From assembly GCF_004006395.2 (NCBI RefSeq), contig NZ_CP029758.2, positions 2,790,001 through 2,854,000 of the forward strand: 64,000 nucleotides of DNA. The letters are read 5' to 3'. A program made the translations under genes and the position numbers. Every line of letters begins with the position of its first letter. Within the stretch, counting starts at the first letter, position 1. The stretch is from Clostridium sp. AWRP (lineage in GTDB: Bacteria > Bacillota > Clostridia > Clostridiales > Clostridiaceae). Shown here piece after piece: positions 16,824 through 26,265 of this stretch. The notes under the pieces were generated by a model. The model did not search any database, was not told where the DNA came from, and was given only the letters and a program-made list of their open reading frames with translations.

Positions 16824-17144
16824 TTACTCTTTTTTATCAAAGTCAAATGTATCTTTAATAGAATCCAATACTGATTTTACAGTCTTATTAGCCAGTTCTT
16901 CTATTTCATCAATTACTTCATCTTTACTTTTTATTCTTCTTATATATATCTCTAGTTCTTCTTTTGCAAAATTTCTTACGGTTTTTAAAACCATATATTC
17001 TTCGCTGCCTTCTTTAGGAATTATAGTATCCCCACTTTGTACATTTGTAAATATAGGATTATCTGATGTTATTTGACTCTTCAGTTCTTTTTTATTTTCT
17101 CCATTTTCATCTAAAACAACATAAAAATTTACAACAGTTTCCAT
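16824..17144 (-). CDS. Hypothetical acidic protein, 106 aa
   Basis: No family recognised. It is a soluble, highly charged protein without signal or membrane segment. The N-terminal half looks like beta strands (TVVNFYVVLDENG, then DTIIPKEGSEEYMVL). The C-terminal half is helical with many Glu/Lys residues (AKEELEIYIRRIKSKDEVIDEIEEL). It ends in FDFDKKE. The ATG at 17144 has only a weak site (GGAGATGAAC lies close to it). It has its own strong terminator and sits 66 bp downstream of the YibE/F gene in the same direction, so it could be read with it. Confidence 0.6.
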   Translation of the reverse strand: METVVNFYVVLDENGENKKELKSQITSDNPIFTNVQSGDTIIPKEGSEEYMVLKTVRNFAKEELEIYIRRIKSKDEVIDEIEELANKTVKSVLDSIKDTFDFDKKE

Positions 17145-17210
17145 TAATGTTCATCTCCATATTTTCAAATTGTTTCACTGTATTATAATATTGTTTTAGA
17201 TGAAAAAATG

Positions 17211-18356
17211 TTACTTTTCCTTACTCTTGTTCAGTTTAATTAAAAACGCTGTTATAACTGCTGTTATAGGCACCGCAAATATAAGGCCTATACTTCCTGC
17301 CAGAGCTTTTAAAACTTCAGAAGCAATAATATCCTGGTCTAATGCTGTAGAAATAGCTGTACTATAAGAGTAAGATGAAATCATAATCATTATGTACATG
17401 GCCCCTCCTACATAAGCAAGTATCAAAGTATTGGCCATAGTACCCATAATATCTTTTCCCACATTCATGCCCGATTTCACAAGTTCCTTCATAGTCATAT
17501 CAGGTTTTACCTCTTTTATCTCCATTATAGATGAGGCTATAGACATACTTACATCCATAACTGCCCCAAGTGCTCCCATGATTATTCCTGCAAACAACAA
17601 ACCTGAAAAATTGAAATTGGCATTTTGTGAAGTATATATAATAGACTGCATTTGATCATCAGTAAGTCCATTTAATCTCATTATAGAATTTGAAAAGAAC
17701 GCTATAGCCCCTGCAATAAGTACCCCACCAGAGGTTCCTATAATAGCCGCAAGTGTTTTTTCATTTTTACCACTTATTATAAGCAAATTCACTATGGTTA
17801 CAAAAATACATATTGCAATAGATACTATCATTGGGTTAAATCCCTGTAGTATAAGTGGTATAAGCACTTTTATTACCACGATTCCAGTTATGGCTAAAGT
17901 TATTACGGATTTAAATCCTTTTAATCCACCTATAGCTATAAGTAATATGATTAGAAATGCAGCCAATCCATATAGACATTTATACCTTACTATTTCATAA
18001 ATATAAGCTTTTTTCACATTGTTTTTTGATTCATATTGTATATTGACTAATACTTCATCTCCTACTTTTGCAAAGCTCTGTGTACTGCTTCCTTCATCTT
18101 TGATTTGCCCACCTGCAAAATTTTGAACTGTAATCACTTTGCCTTTAAGACTTCCTGATATAATTTTTACATCTGCATTGGAAAATCTTTGGGAATTCTT
18201 ATCTCCACTTGCATGTATTTTAATAACTTTGCCATGAACTGGTTTGTTATCGGTGTCTGAAGTCCCGCTTGCCATAACTTTTGCAGAAAACATACCTGCA
18301 GTCATTACAATAAAAGCCAACAAACTAATTACAATAATCTTGCTTACTTTTTTCAC
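17211..18356 (-). CDS. YibE/F family membrane protein
   Basis: 381 residues. A signal-like N-terminal helix (KIIVISLLAFIVMTAGMFSA) is followed by an extracytoplasmic beta-rich domain (~40-125: HGKVIKIHASGD, then SLKGKVITVQN). After that come seven or eight membrane helices forming the YibE_F domain (YGLAAFLIILLIAIGG, VKVLIPLILQGFNP-like, GAIMDVSM-like segment GALGAVMDVSMSIASS, TLILAYVGGAMYIM). Function of the family is unknown; members are widespread in Firmicutes. The ATG at 18356 is 42 bp after clpA's stop in the same direction, though no functional link is evident. Confidence 0.8.
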   Translation of the reverse strand: MKKVSKIIVISLLAFIVMTAGMFSAKVMASGTSDTDNKPVHGKVIKIHASGDKNSQRFSNADVKIISGSLKGKVITVQNFAGGQIKDEGSSTQSFAKVGDEVLVNIQYESKNNVKKAYIYEIVRYKCLYGLAAFLIILLIAIGGLKGFKSVITLAITGIVVIKVLIPLILQGFNPMIVSIAICIFVTIVNLLIISGKNEKTLAAIIGTSGGVLIAGAIAFFSNSIMRLNGLTDDQMQSIIYTSQNANFNFSGLLFAGIIMGALGAVMDVSMSIASSIMEIKEVKPDMTMKELVKSGMNVGKDIMGTMANTLILAYVGGAMYIMIMISSYSYSTAISTALDQDIIASEVLKALAGSIGLIFAVPITAVITAFLIKLNKSKEK

Positions 18357-18398
18357 TTTAACTCATCCTTCCGTCATAGATCCCCTCCAATATTTAAC

Positions 18399-20639
18399 TT
18401 ATTGTCCTTTTACTTTAATCTTTATGCTGTCATTTTCTATATCTATAACGCTAACGGTATCTCTAATTTTATTGTCAAAGAGCACTTTATCTACAAAATA
18501 AGGTTTTATTTCCTGCTGTACTATCCTCATGATCTCTCTTGCACCATATTCTAGTGACACGCCTTTTTGTGCCAACCATTTATAGCAATTATCTGTAACT
18601 GTTATTTTTATATTCTTAGTTAAAAGTTGCTTTTCAAATTCACCCATGGCTTTTTGCGCTACACGATATGCCATCTGTTCATTCATTCCATTAAAAAATA
18701 TTATTTCATCCAATCTATTTCTAAATTCTGGAGAAAATACTCTATTTACTTCCTGAGAGATTGCATCATCTTTTACAATTCTATTTCCAAATCCCATAAG
18801 TGATTTTCCCAAATACCTGGCTCCTGCATTTGAAGTCATTATAAGTATTACATTTTTAAAATCAGTTTTTCTTCCAGTATTATCTGTAAGAGTAGCATAG
18901 TCCATAAGCTGCAGCATTATATTAAGTACATCTGGATGTGCCTTCTCTATTTCATCTAAAAGCAGCACGCAGTAAGGAGTTTTCCTTATAGTATCTGTTA
19001 GAAGTCCACCTTCTTCATATCCCACATATCCTGGTGGTGAGCCAATAAGCCTTGCCACTGTATGCTTTTCCTGATACTCGCTCATGTCAAATCTTATTAA
19101 TGGAATATTTAAAGCATTTGAAAGCTGTTTACTTATTTCTGTCTTTCCCACACCCGTTGGCCCTACAAAAAGTAGATTTGCCACGGTTTTGTTGTCTTCG
19201 TTAAATCCAGCTCTAGACCTTTTAATTGCCCTTACTACAGCCTTAACAGCCTCATCCTGCCCGAATATCTTTTCTCTAAGAATATTATCTAAATTCTTAA
19301 GAACTTTTGTCTCATCCTGTGATAATGTTCTCTCTGGTATCTTTGCCATAGATGAAATTGTCTTCTCTATATGCTTTTTTTCAATAACTATTTGTTCTTC
19401 ATCTTTTCCATGAAGTCTTGCATAGGCACCAGTTTCATCTATTACATCTATAGCTTTATCTGGCAAATACCTATCATTTATATATTTTATGGATAAATCT
19501 ACTGCTGCTTTTAAGGCTTCATCTTCATAAACCACATTATGAAATTTTTCATATTGTCCTTTTATTCCTAAAAGTATATTATACGTATCTTCTGCAGTAG
19601 GCTCCGGTACTTCTATTTTTTGAAATCTTCTGGCAAGAGCCCTATCCTTCTCAAATATCTTTTTGTATTCGTCATAAGTAGTAGAACCTATAAATCTAAT
19701 TTTTCCACTGGTCAAAAAAGGTTTTAAAATATTTGCAGCATCAAGAGACCCACCAGATACAGATCCTGCTCCTATTATAGTGTGTATTTCATCTATATAT
19801 ACTATAGCCTTATCTTCCTTTTCTATTTTCTTCAATATATTTTTTATTCTTTCTTCAAAATCTCCCCTGTACTTAGTGCCTGCTAAAATAGAACCCATAT
19901 CCAGGGAATATATTTTACTGTCTTTTAAATTTTTAGGCACTTTGCCATCTGCAATCAGGTGCGCCAATCCTTCTGTAATAGCTGTCTTTCCAACCCCTGG
20001 ATCTCCAACATGAATTGGATTGTTTTTGTTTCTTCTTGAAAGCACCTGAATTGTTCTACTAAGTATATCATCTCTGCCAATCAAAGGATCTATTTCACCA
20101 TTTCTTGCTTTTTCAGTAAGTTCTACTGAGAAATCTGCTATTTGAAAAAATAAGGGCATATCCTGTTCGTCCGATGAGTATATAGCATCATCCTCAATAT
20201 TATAATTAAACATATTTGCTGGAGTTCCATGAGTTATATAATTTAATATATCTATTCTCTTTATCCCTTGTTTTTTTAGGAAAAAGCTAGCAAAGCTTTG
20301 CTCTTCGTCATATATTGATATAAAAATATCTCCTAATTTTATTATTTCCTTTTCAGCTGCTAAAACATGTTCGCCTGCAGAAGTTATTATATTTTGCAAG
20401 CTTACAGTTTCTAGCGGCTCTTTTTTTTCTGTAACTTGTATATTATCACTAAAATACTGTAGCAAATCATTTTTTATATCCTGTACACTTCCGCCGCATC
20501 CTTCTACTATTTCCATTCCCTCCGGGAAAAATAAAGCAGCGTATAATAAATGTTCTGGTGTAAAATATTCATGCTTACAATATTTTGCTTCATTGTAAGC
20601 TGCAGTCATAATTTCATTTACTATTCTATCTAGTTTCAT
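18399..20639 (-). CDS. clpA: ATP-dependent Clp protease ATP-binding subunit ClpA
   Basis: 746 residues, the full length of ClpA. An N-terminal double Clp_N domain (1-145) precedes two AAA+ modules. Module 1 has Walker A GDPGVGKT and Walker B IVYIDEIH; module 2 has GPTGVGKTE and VLLLDEIEKAHPDV. The absence of a long middle coiled-coil domain separates it from ClpB/ClpC. An MGF tripeptide (SLMGFGNR) sits at the place of the ClpP-docking loop. It unfolds N-degron and other substrates for ClpP. It lies 2 bp downstream of clpS, its adaptor, so the two are translationally coupled. clpP is not in the window. Confidence 0.93.
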   Translation of the reverse strand: MKLDRIVNEIMTAAYNEAKYCKHEYFTPEHLLYAALFFPEGMEIVEGCGGSVQDIKNDLLQYFSDNIQVTEKKEPLETVSLQNIITSAGEHVLAAEKEIIKLGDIFISIYDEEQSFASFFLKKQGIKRIDILNYITHGTPANMFNYNIEDDAIYSSDEQDMPLFFQIADFSVELTEKARNGEIDPLIGRDDILSRTIQVLSRRNKNNPIHVGDPGVGKTAITEGLAHLIADGKVPKNLKDSKIYSLDMGSILAGTKYRGDFEERIKNILKKIEKEDKAIVYIDEIHTIIGAGSVSGGSLDAANILKPFLTSGKIRFIGSTTYDEYKKIFEKDRALARRFQKIEVPEPTAEDTYNILLGIKGQYEKFHNVVYEDEALKAAVDLSIKYINDRYLPDKAIDVIDETGAYARLHGKDEEQIVIEKKHIEKTISSMAKIPERTLSQDETKVLKNLDNILREKIFGQDEAVKAVVRAIKRSRAGFNEDNKTVANLLFVGPTGVGKTEISKQLSNALNIPLIRFDMSEYQEKHTVARLIGSPPGYVGYEEGGLLTDTIRKTPYCVLLLDEIEKAHPDVLNIMLQLMDYATLTDNTGRKTDFKNVILIMTSNAGARYLGKSLMGFGNRIVKDDAISQEVNRVFSPEFRNRLDEIIFFNGMNEQMAYRVAQKAMGEFEKQLLTKNIKITVTDNCYKWLAQKGVSLEYGAREIMRIVQQEIKPYFVDKVLFDNKIRDTVSVIDIENDSIKIKVKGQ

Positions 20640-20641
20640 AA

Positions 20642-20941
20642 TTATTCCTCTTCCATACTAAATTTTAGTGGGAACCCACTGCTCTCCGCCATCTTTACAG
20701 CTTGCATTATTTTAGTAGCAGCAATATCATAAACATATACGCCTGCTACTCCTATACCTCTTCTATGTACATCATACATTATTTTAGTAGCTTCTACAGC
20801 ACTTTTTTCAAATATTTTCATTAAAACTTCAACTACAAATTCCATTGTAGTATAGTCATCATTGTGTATAATTACTTTATACATAGGAGGTGGTTTAATT
20901 TTCAATTGAGGCTTTTGCTTTAAAACAGTTTTTTGCGTCAT
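20642..20941 (-). CDS. clpS: ClpS adaptor protein
   Basis: 99 residues from the ATG at 20941, which has GGAG eight bases upstream; an in-frame ATG at 20986 would add 15 residues without a good site. Core motifs are MYKVIIHNDDYTTMEFVVEVL (the N-degron binding surface), AVEATKIMYDVHRRGIGVAGVY and FPLKFSMEEE. ClpS delivers proteins with N-terminal bulky residues to ClpA. It is followed after 2 bp by clpA. The pair is more familiar from proteobacteria, but it occurs in some clostridia. Confidence 0.93.
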   Translation of the reverse strand: MTQKTVLKQKPQLKIKPPPMYKVIIHNDDYTTMEFVVEVLMKIFEKSAVEATKIMYDVHRRGIGVAGVYVYDIAATKIMQAVKMAESSGFPLKFSMEEE

Positions 20942-21154
20942 TTTAACAACTCCATAGGTGTAAGACATTTTCAAAGAAATAACCAATTAGTATGCTATCC
21001 TATTTTTTCAAATGTCTAAATATATAATATATAAAATCATTTTAACATAATTTAATTTCAAAGTGTACAATAATGAATTGATATTACTGGAAAAGTAGAT
21101 CACAGAAGCTTCAATTATACACATCTGGAAAGTAATTAATTACATGTATGTAAA

Positions 21155-21181
21155 AAAACATCCCCATAAGAAGGATGTTTT
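21155..21181 (-). terminator. Terminator after the CWB2 protein gene
   Basis: AAAACATCC and GGATGTTTT pair around a nine-base loop with a T-run on the minus strand, 13 bp past the stop codon at 21195. Confidence 0.8.
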
Positions 21182-21194
21182 TATATGCTATTTT

Positions 21195-22913
21195 TTACTT
21201 TACAGGATAATAACTTCCCATATCAATATTAATAAGTTTCAAAGATGAATCCTTGTATTTATAAGATCCTTTGGCCCATCCAATCACATCTGCATGACAG
21301 CTTCCCGATATATCTTCATAAACCTTTAATTCATATACTCCATCACCATCTATGTCAGACACTGTAAATCTTGGTCCATGGCCTACGTATAGATCTAAAC
21401 TTTCTCCATCCTTTTTAATATTTTGTATGCCTTCATCTCCTGTCAAATCCACAGAACAAGTCTTATCAAGAGATTTTGAATACATTTTTAATGTATCATA
21501 TCCATCAAGGTTAAAAGAAAGGTCACTCTCAGGAAAAGGATTTAAACAATTTTCAGCACCATATTTTCCAAGTTCAACAAATTTATTATCTTTTAAAGTT
21601 TCTATATCACAAGTTTGTATATAACTATTTCCCCCATTTTCAACTACTGCTGTAATATCTGGGGTTCCATCTCCATTTATGTCTGCAAGTACGATATCCC
21701 CTTCCCCAGATGAAAAGTCTTTAATAGTCTTGGAATCAATTACTTTTCCATCTGAAGCATCCTGCACATATAATATTGGACTTAAATTATCACCTTTACA
21801 GGCTAATATAACATTCTCAGGTTTTCCATCATTATTTACATCAGCAGTTTTAAAATCAATTATTTTATTTCCTTGAAAATCTCCATCAAGATCTAATTTA
21901 GTACCATTAAAACTATTTTCTATGGAAGAATTTACAGAACCTTGCCCACCCAAAATATATAGGCTTGTGTATTTTGAATCATCTATGTATTTTTTTTGTA
22001 CATTTGCATTTACTCCATCAGTTAAAACTATAGGTGCATTTAATTTTGAAGCAAGTGCACTACCAGATAGAGCATCTGGAAAATTTTCACCATTAGCTAA
22101 AATTACGCTTTTGGAATCCAAATTAAAATAGTTAGCTATTTTAATTGAGGTTTCATACCTATTACTGCCGCTAATTCTAACTAAATCATCGCTTTTTATA
22201 TAAGCCATAGCATTTTTAAGCTGATCTTCAACTTGACTATCCAATACACCTGTTCCACCAACTATATAGATCTTAGATGGATTTATAGAAGTTATCTTCT
22301 GAATTATGCTATCTGGAATAGAATTAGATAAACTCATAAATATAGGATATCCTTTAGAAGCTGCTACACTTGATATACTAAGTGCATCTGGAAAATTTAA
22401 TCCATTTACAAGCACTACAGGAGTACCTTTTGAAGGATTTATTTCATCAACTATGGAATTGTTGGTTTCAAATCTATTCTTTCCTCCAAGTCTTTTTATA
22501 TTGTTAAAATCTAACTTATTCAAACAACTTATAACCTGTGGACTTACAGATGCATCTCCTCCTAAAACATATATAGTTCCATCTTTAGATACATGACTTT
22601 CTATATAACTTAAAGAGTCATACTGAGAAGGATCATTAACATCATCCATAAGCAAAATAGGTGCATTTAATTTTTTTGAAAGTACAGAACCTGCGAGAGC
22701 ATCTGGAAAATCTTTTCCTGATGCCAATATCACATTTTTTACTTCCTTTGAATCAAATTGTCTGCTTATATTTGCAGAGGTTTCATACCTGTTAACACCA
22801 TATATTCTAGAAATATTGTAATACTTTCCACTGTCCGCAAAAACATTGTGAAAAGATGATGCTATAATGGCACAGGTTAAAGCCATAGTTACTTTGATAA
22901 ATTTTTTATTCAT
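21195..22913 (-). CDS. Cell-wall-binding repeat (CWB2) surface protein with calcium-type repeats
   Basis: 572 residues. A signal peptide (1-26, cleavage after V-F-A) leads into three CWB2 modules. Each starts with a G-x-N/S-R-Y/F-E-T motif: YGVNRYETSANIS, LGGKNRFETNNSI and ISGSNRYETSIKIA. The modules contain the repeated NVILASGKDFPDALAGS-type sequence. CWB2 triplets attach proteins to anionic polymers of the clostridial cell wall. The C-terminal 220 residues have three Asp-rich FG-GAP/VCBS-like loops (DVNNDGKPE, DINGDGTPD, DIDGDGVYE) that would bind calcium. Function of that exported domain is unknown. It has its own promoter region and terminator. Confidence 0.85.
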   Translation of the reverse strand: MNKKFIKVTMALTCAIIASSFHNVFADSGKYYNISRIYGVNRYETSANISRQFDSKEVKNVILASGKDFPDALAGSVLSKKLNAPILLMDDVNDPSQYDSLSYIESHVSKDGTIYVLGGDASVSPQVISCLNKLDFNNIKRLGGKNRFETNNSIVDEINPSKGTPVVLVNGLNFPDALSISSVAASKGYPIFMSLSNSIPDSIIQKITSINPSKIYIVGGTGVLDSQVEDQLKNAMAYIKSDDLVRISGSNRYETSIKIANYFNLDSKSVILANGENFPDALSGSALASKLNAPIVLTDGVNANVQKKYIDDSKYTSLYILGGQGSVNSSIENSFNGTKLDLDGDFQGNKIIDFKTADVNNDGKPENVILACKGDNLSPILYVQDASDGKVIDSKTIKDFSSGEGDIVLADINGDGTPDITAVVENGGNSYIQTCDIETLKDNKFVELGKYGAENCLNPFPESDLSFNLDGYDTLKMYSKSLDKTCSVDLTGDEGIQNIKKDGESLDLYVGHGPRFTVSDIDGDGVYELKVYEDISGSCHADVIGWAKGSYKYKDSSLKLINIDMGSYYPVK

Positions 22914-23125
22914 AATACTTGTCCCCTTTTGTATAATCTAAGTAAAAATATATGTATTATTTCATCTCCTCATATCTGACAATACATACATAAGTTCTTC
23001 TAAAATTTATTATATTATTTACATTTTACTATGAGATTAAATTAACTGTCAAATAAATGAACAATTTACTAAGTATATGTTTGCATAAAAGTATAAAACT
23101 AATATTGAAATGGAGGTGTTGCATT

Positions 23126-23332
23126 ATGAGTAGAAGACCTTTAGTTCCAGAAGCAAAACCAAAACTGGATAAATTAAAAACAAAGTATTCAAATGAATTT
23201 AGCATGGAATTTAACGACAGCTATAAGGGAAACAATACTTCAAAATTAAATGGCCATAATGGCGGACTGGTTGGCGGCTTAATGACTAAAAAAATGGTAG
23301 AGGAATTTGAAAAAAATCTAATAGATAAGTAA
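23126..23332 (+). CDS. Small acid-soluble spore protein, alpha/beta type (divergent)
   Basis: 68 residues from the ATG at 23126 behind GGAGGTG; an in-frame ATG 23 codons upstream has no site. The start MSRRPLVPEAKPKLDKLK and the closing GGLVGGLMTKKMVEEFEKNL follow alpha/beta SASP, which coat and protect spore DNA. Two departures: the germination-protease site that usually reads E-I-A-x-E-F is YSNEF here, and the NG-S-V-GG turn carries a few extra residues (LNGHNGGLVGG). Expected to be made in the forespore under sigma-G. Monocistronic with a strong terminator. Confidence 0.8.
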   Translation: MSRRPLVPEAKPKLDKLKTKYSNEFSMEFNDSYKGNNTSKLNGHNGGLVGGLMTKKMVEEFEKNLIDK

Positions 23333-23339
23333 TTGTAAA

Positions 23340-23375
23340 AAACAGTTAGTATGCTTAGTGTTACTAACTGTTTTT
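23340..23375. terminator. Bidirectional terminator between the spore protein and chemoreceptor genes
   Basis: A 12-bp perfect stem AAACAGTTAGTA (23340-23351) with TACTAACTGTTT (23362-23373) has T-runs on both strands. Confidence 0.85.
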
Positions 23376-23390
23376 CAAGTATCATATTTT

Positions 23391-25385
23391 CTAAAGTTTA
23401 AATTTAGTAACTTCTTTTTTCATATCATTGGTCATATCTGCCAAAGTATGTGCTGTTGCTGCTACTTCCTCAGTGGATGCATTCATTTCCTCAGACGATG
23501 CTGCTATCTCCTCTGATGAAGCTGAAACTTCTTGTGCAACAGAAGATATTTCTTCAACTTTACCTATTATTTCAGATTTTTCATTGTCAATATTTGCTGT
23601 TAAATTTGTGACCACATTAATTTTAGAATTAATTTTAGCTATTTCATTTACTATAAGCTTAAAGGAATCAATTGTAGTATTTACAATTAAAATTTGTGAA
23701 TTTAACTCATTTTTTATATCTCCTGATGATTTAGCTATTACATCTGAATCACTTGATACATTACTTATCAATGTGCTTATATTCTTTGAAGATTCCGTTG
23801 TCTGCTCTGCCAATTCCCTAATTTCTTCTGCAACTACTGAAAAACCTTTACCTGCCTCTCCTGCCCTTGCTGCTTCAATTGCCGCATTCAATGCAAGAAG
23901 ATTGGTCTGCTCTGCTATACTATTAATTAGATTTGTTATTTCATCTATCTGTTTTATATTTTGACCAAGGGTAGTAGTCTTTGATATAAAATCATTAAAA
24001 GAATCACTCAACTTATTCATAGACTGAGCAAGCTGTTCCATTTCAGTATTACTTTTTGCAGACATAGTATTTATACCCTTTGCATTAGAATCAACTTCTT
24101 TTATAGAAGCAATGATTTCAACTAGTTCGCTTCCAAATTTATTTAGTATATCTGTAATGTTTACTAAATTTTCTGCCTGAGAACTTGCACCCTTTGCAAC
24201 ATCCTGCATTGACGTTGCAACATCACTTGATGAAGCTGCTATTTCTTCTGATATTGAAGATAAATTGTCCGCATGACTGTTAATTTCTGAAGAGTTTGTA
24301 CTAATAGTCTTTATCATACTTATAATTGATTCCTGCATTATTTTTACAGCTCTTGCTAGAGTACCAGTTTCATCCTCAAGTTCTAAATATTTAGGACTTA
24401 TTTTTGAACTCAAATCACCAGAAGATATGGTCTCTAAATATTTAATTGCTGCAATAATATTTTTAATAACCTTTTGTGAAAACATAAATACAAAAATCAA
24501 ACCTAAGATTATAAAAGCTATAGATGCTGCACCAACCCATAATTTTAAAGTGCTTGAATAACTTAATACTTCAGTTTTTGGCGAAGTAACTGCAATGGAC
24601 CAATTAGTACCATTAACAGGTGCATATCCTAAATATTTTCTTACACCACCATAAGTATATTCTCCTACTCCAGACTCACCACTTATCATTTTTTTCTCAA
24701 TATCTGCAAGAGGCTTTAATTTAGGATCTTTTTTAGCATCTTCATTAATATTGTCTCCTTTTAAAACCATTTGCTCATTTACATTGGCAACCGTCGTACC
24801 TTGCTTATTTATCATAAATGCTTGTCCACTTTTCCCAAAGGTAATATCTTTTGTTATATCACTTAATGCCTTACCATTCCTTACTGCAGTAATCACACCC
24901 ACAATTTGATTTCCATTTTTTATAGGTGCAGCATATATTATAACCATAGCATTTTGTGTTTTACTTAAAACAGGATCAGATACATTTTTTTGGCCTCCTA
25001 GAGCCTTCTTAAAATAATCTCTATTTTTTATATTAGCTGTTTTACCATTAGTATTTATAGCATTTCCATCTTTATCTACAATATTCATCTCAATATGTCC
25101 GCTTCTTTTTACTTCTGCATCTAATATAACCTTTTTATTGTCCCATGAATTGTTCATATCACTTATCTGTGTTTGATTAGCTATAACTTCTAAAGCATTC
25201 AGCTGACTTTCCACTCTGCTGTGAACAGTTTTTGCAGACTCTTTTGCTATTTGAGGTAGAACTTCATTTACATTACCAATTAAGGCCTTTGACGAATTAT
25301 AATATGAAATTGTTCCAAGACCAATACATATAATTGAAAGTAACAGTCCCATGGATAACATTAACTTAGTTTTAATACTTTTCAT
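23391..25385 (-). CDS. Methyl-accepting chemotaxis protein
   Basis: 664 residues. TM1 is at ~7-29, an extracellular double-Cache (dCache_1) sensor at ~35-275 (ending YLGYAPVNGTNWSIAVTSP), and TM2 at ~280-302. A HAMP linker and a long coiled-coil signalling domain follow. The hairpin tip carries the near-invariant EQTNLLALNAAIEAARAGE. C-terminal methylation-type Glu/Ser repeats (SASSEEIAASSEEM) are present, and there is no CheR/CheB pentapeptide. It senses a small ligand, perhaps an amino or organic acid, and signals to CheA/CheW. It is isolated from other chemotaxis genes. ATG at 25385 with AGGAGG. Confidence 0.92.
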   Translation of the reverse strand: MKSIKTKLMLSMGLLLSIICIGLGTISYYNSSKALIGNVNEVLPQIAKESAKTVHSRVESQLNALEVIANQTQISDMNNSWDNKKVILDAEVKRSGHIEMNIVDKDGNAINTNGKTANIKNRDYFKKALGGQKNVSDPVLSKTQNAMVIIYAAPIKNGNQIVGVITAVRNGKALSDITKDITFGKSGQAFMINKQGTTVANVNEQMVLKGDNINEDAKKDPKLKPLADIEKKMISGESGVGEYTYGGVRKYLGYAPVNGTNWSIAVTSPKTEVLSYSSTLKLWVGAASIAFIILGLIFVFMFSQKVIKNIIAAIKYLETISSGDLSSKISPKYLELEDETGTLARAVKIMQESIISMIKTISTNSSEINSHADNLSSISEEIAASSSDVATSMQDVAKGASSQAENLVNITDILNKFGSELVEIIASIKEVDSNAKGINTMSAKSNTEMEQLAQSMNKLSDSFNDFISKTTTLGQNIKQIDEITNLINSIAEQTNLLALNAAIEAARAGEAGKGFSVVAEEIRELAEQTTESSKNISTLISNVSSDSDVIAKSSGDIKNELNSQILIVNTTIDSFKLIVNEIAKINSKINVVTNLTANIDNEKSEIIGKVEEISSVAQEVSASSEEIAASSEEMNASTEEVAATAHTLADMTNDMKKEVTKFKL

Positions 25386-25652
25386 TTTGTATCCTCCTTT
25401 TGATAACCTTTACAAGAGTGGGTTTTATGATATATCTCTTATATTAATGATAACATAATTTGATAAATATTTGCACTATTTCCAACTTATTTCCCAAATT
25501 TAAACAAATTCAGTCAAACAATTAGCATAATATTACTTTGATTAGCTATAAAGTTTAATCATGCAAAGCAATGTAATATTGATATTGTCTTTATTTAGGA
25601 CTATGATTATGTAATAATAATTATATTCTAAAATTGAAGGGAGATATTACAT

Positions 25653-26198
25653 ATGAAAAAAGTAATATTGTTAAGCGGAAGTCCAAATCCAGAAGGCAAC
25701 ACTATGCAAGTCCTTAAAGAATGTGCAAAAGTAATAGAGCAAAATGGAGTTTCAGCTGAAGTTGTATCCTTAGCTGGAATGAACTTAAAAGATTCCATGA
25801 ACCCTCAAGGAGGCTATAATGATGGATTTGATGAAATAATTGAAAAAATAAAGTGTGCTAAGGGACTCATTGTAGCATCACCTGTTTATTGGGGAACTGC
25901 AAGAGCAGAGCTTATGACAGCACTTCAAAGAATAGCTATGGCATCTATGAAAGGTGGAAATTTCTTATCCAGAATGGTAGGAGGACCTATTGCTGTTGCA
26001 AGGCGTGCTGGCCAAACATCATCGATACAGGAAATGCTTATGTTCTATCTCTACAATGACATGATTATACCAGGCTCAACATACTGGAATGTAGTCTTCG
26101 GACAAAAACCTGGTGAAGCTTTAAAAGATGAAGAAGGAATGAGAACAGTAAAGAGATTTTCTGAAAATATAGCTTATTTGGTAAATAAATTGGATTAG
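25653..26198 (+). CDS. Flavodoxin-like NAD(P)H-dependent FMN oxidoreductase
   Basis: 181 residues of the NADPH-dependent FMN reductase/iron-sulfur-flavoprotein fold. It has the FMN phosphate loop ILLSGSPNPEGNT at the N-terminus, the flavin-edge sequence VASPVYWGTARAELMTALQR near residue 80-100 and a GPIAVARRAGQ strand. It lacks the Cys cluster of iron-sulfur flavoproteins. Cytosolic reduction of quinones, flavins or nitro compounds is likely; the substrate is unknown. ATG with GGGAGA. It stands alone between the chemoreceptor and a convergent MFS gene. Confidence 0.8.
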   Translation: MKKVILLSGSPNPEGNTMQVLKECAKVIEQNGVSAEVVSLAGMNLKDSMNPQGGYNDGFDEIIEKIKCAKGLIVASPVYWGTARAELMTALQRIAMASMKGGNFLSRMVGGPIAVARRAGQTSSIQEMLMFYLYNDMIIPGSTYWNVVFGQKPGEALKDEEGMRTVKRFSENIAYLVNKLD

Positions 26199-26207
26199 TC
26201 CTATAGG

Positions 26208-26254
26208 AAATGAGCATGGATTTTTGTGCAGCAAACACAATCTATGCTCATTTC
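26208..26254. terminator. Terminator hairpin shared by convergent genes
   Basis: AAATGAGCAT pairs with ATGCTCATTT and the inner GATT/AATC and GTG/CAC extend the stem. It lies between the stops at 26198 and 26266. The sequence is related to the hairpin at 42009-42050. Confidence 0.6.
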
Positions 26255-26265
26255 TCATTCTATAA

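Noticed and set aside
23428..23964. 178-codon plus-strand open frame across the chemoreceptor gene
   Set aside because: It is antisense to the conserved signalling domain of the chemoreceptor; its Ser/Ile-rich sequence mirrors the coding strand and it has no ribosome site.
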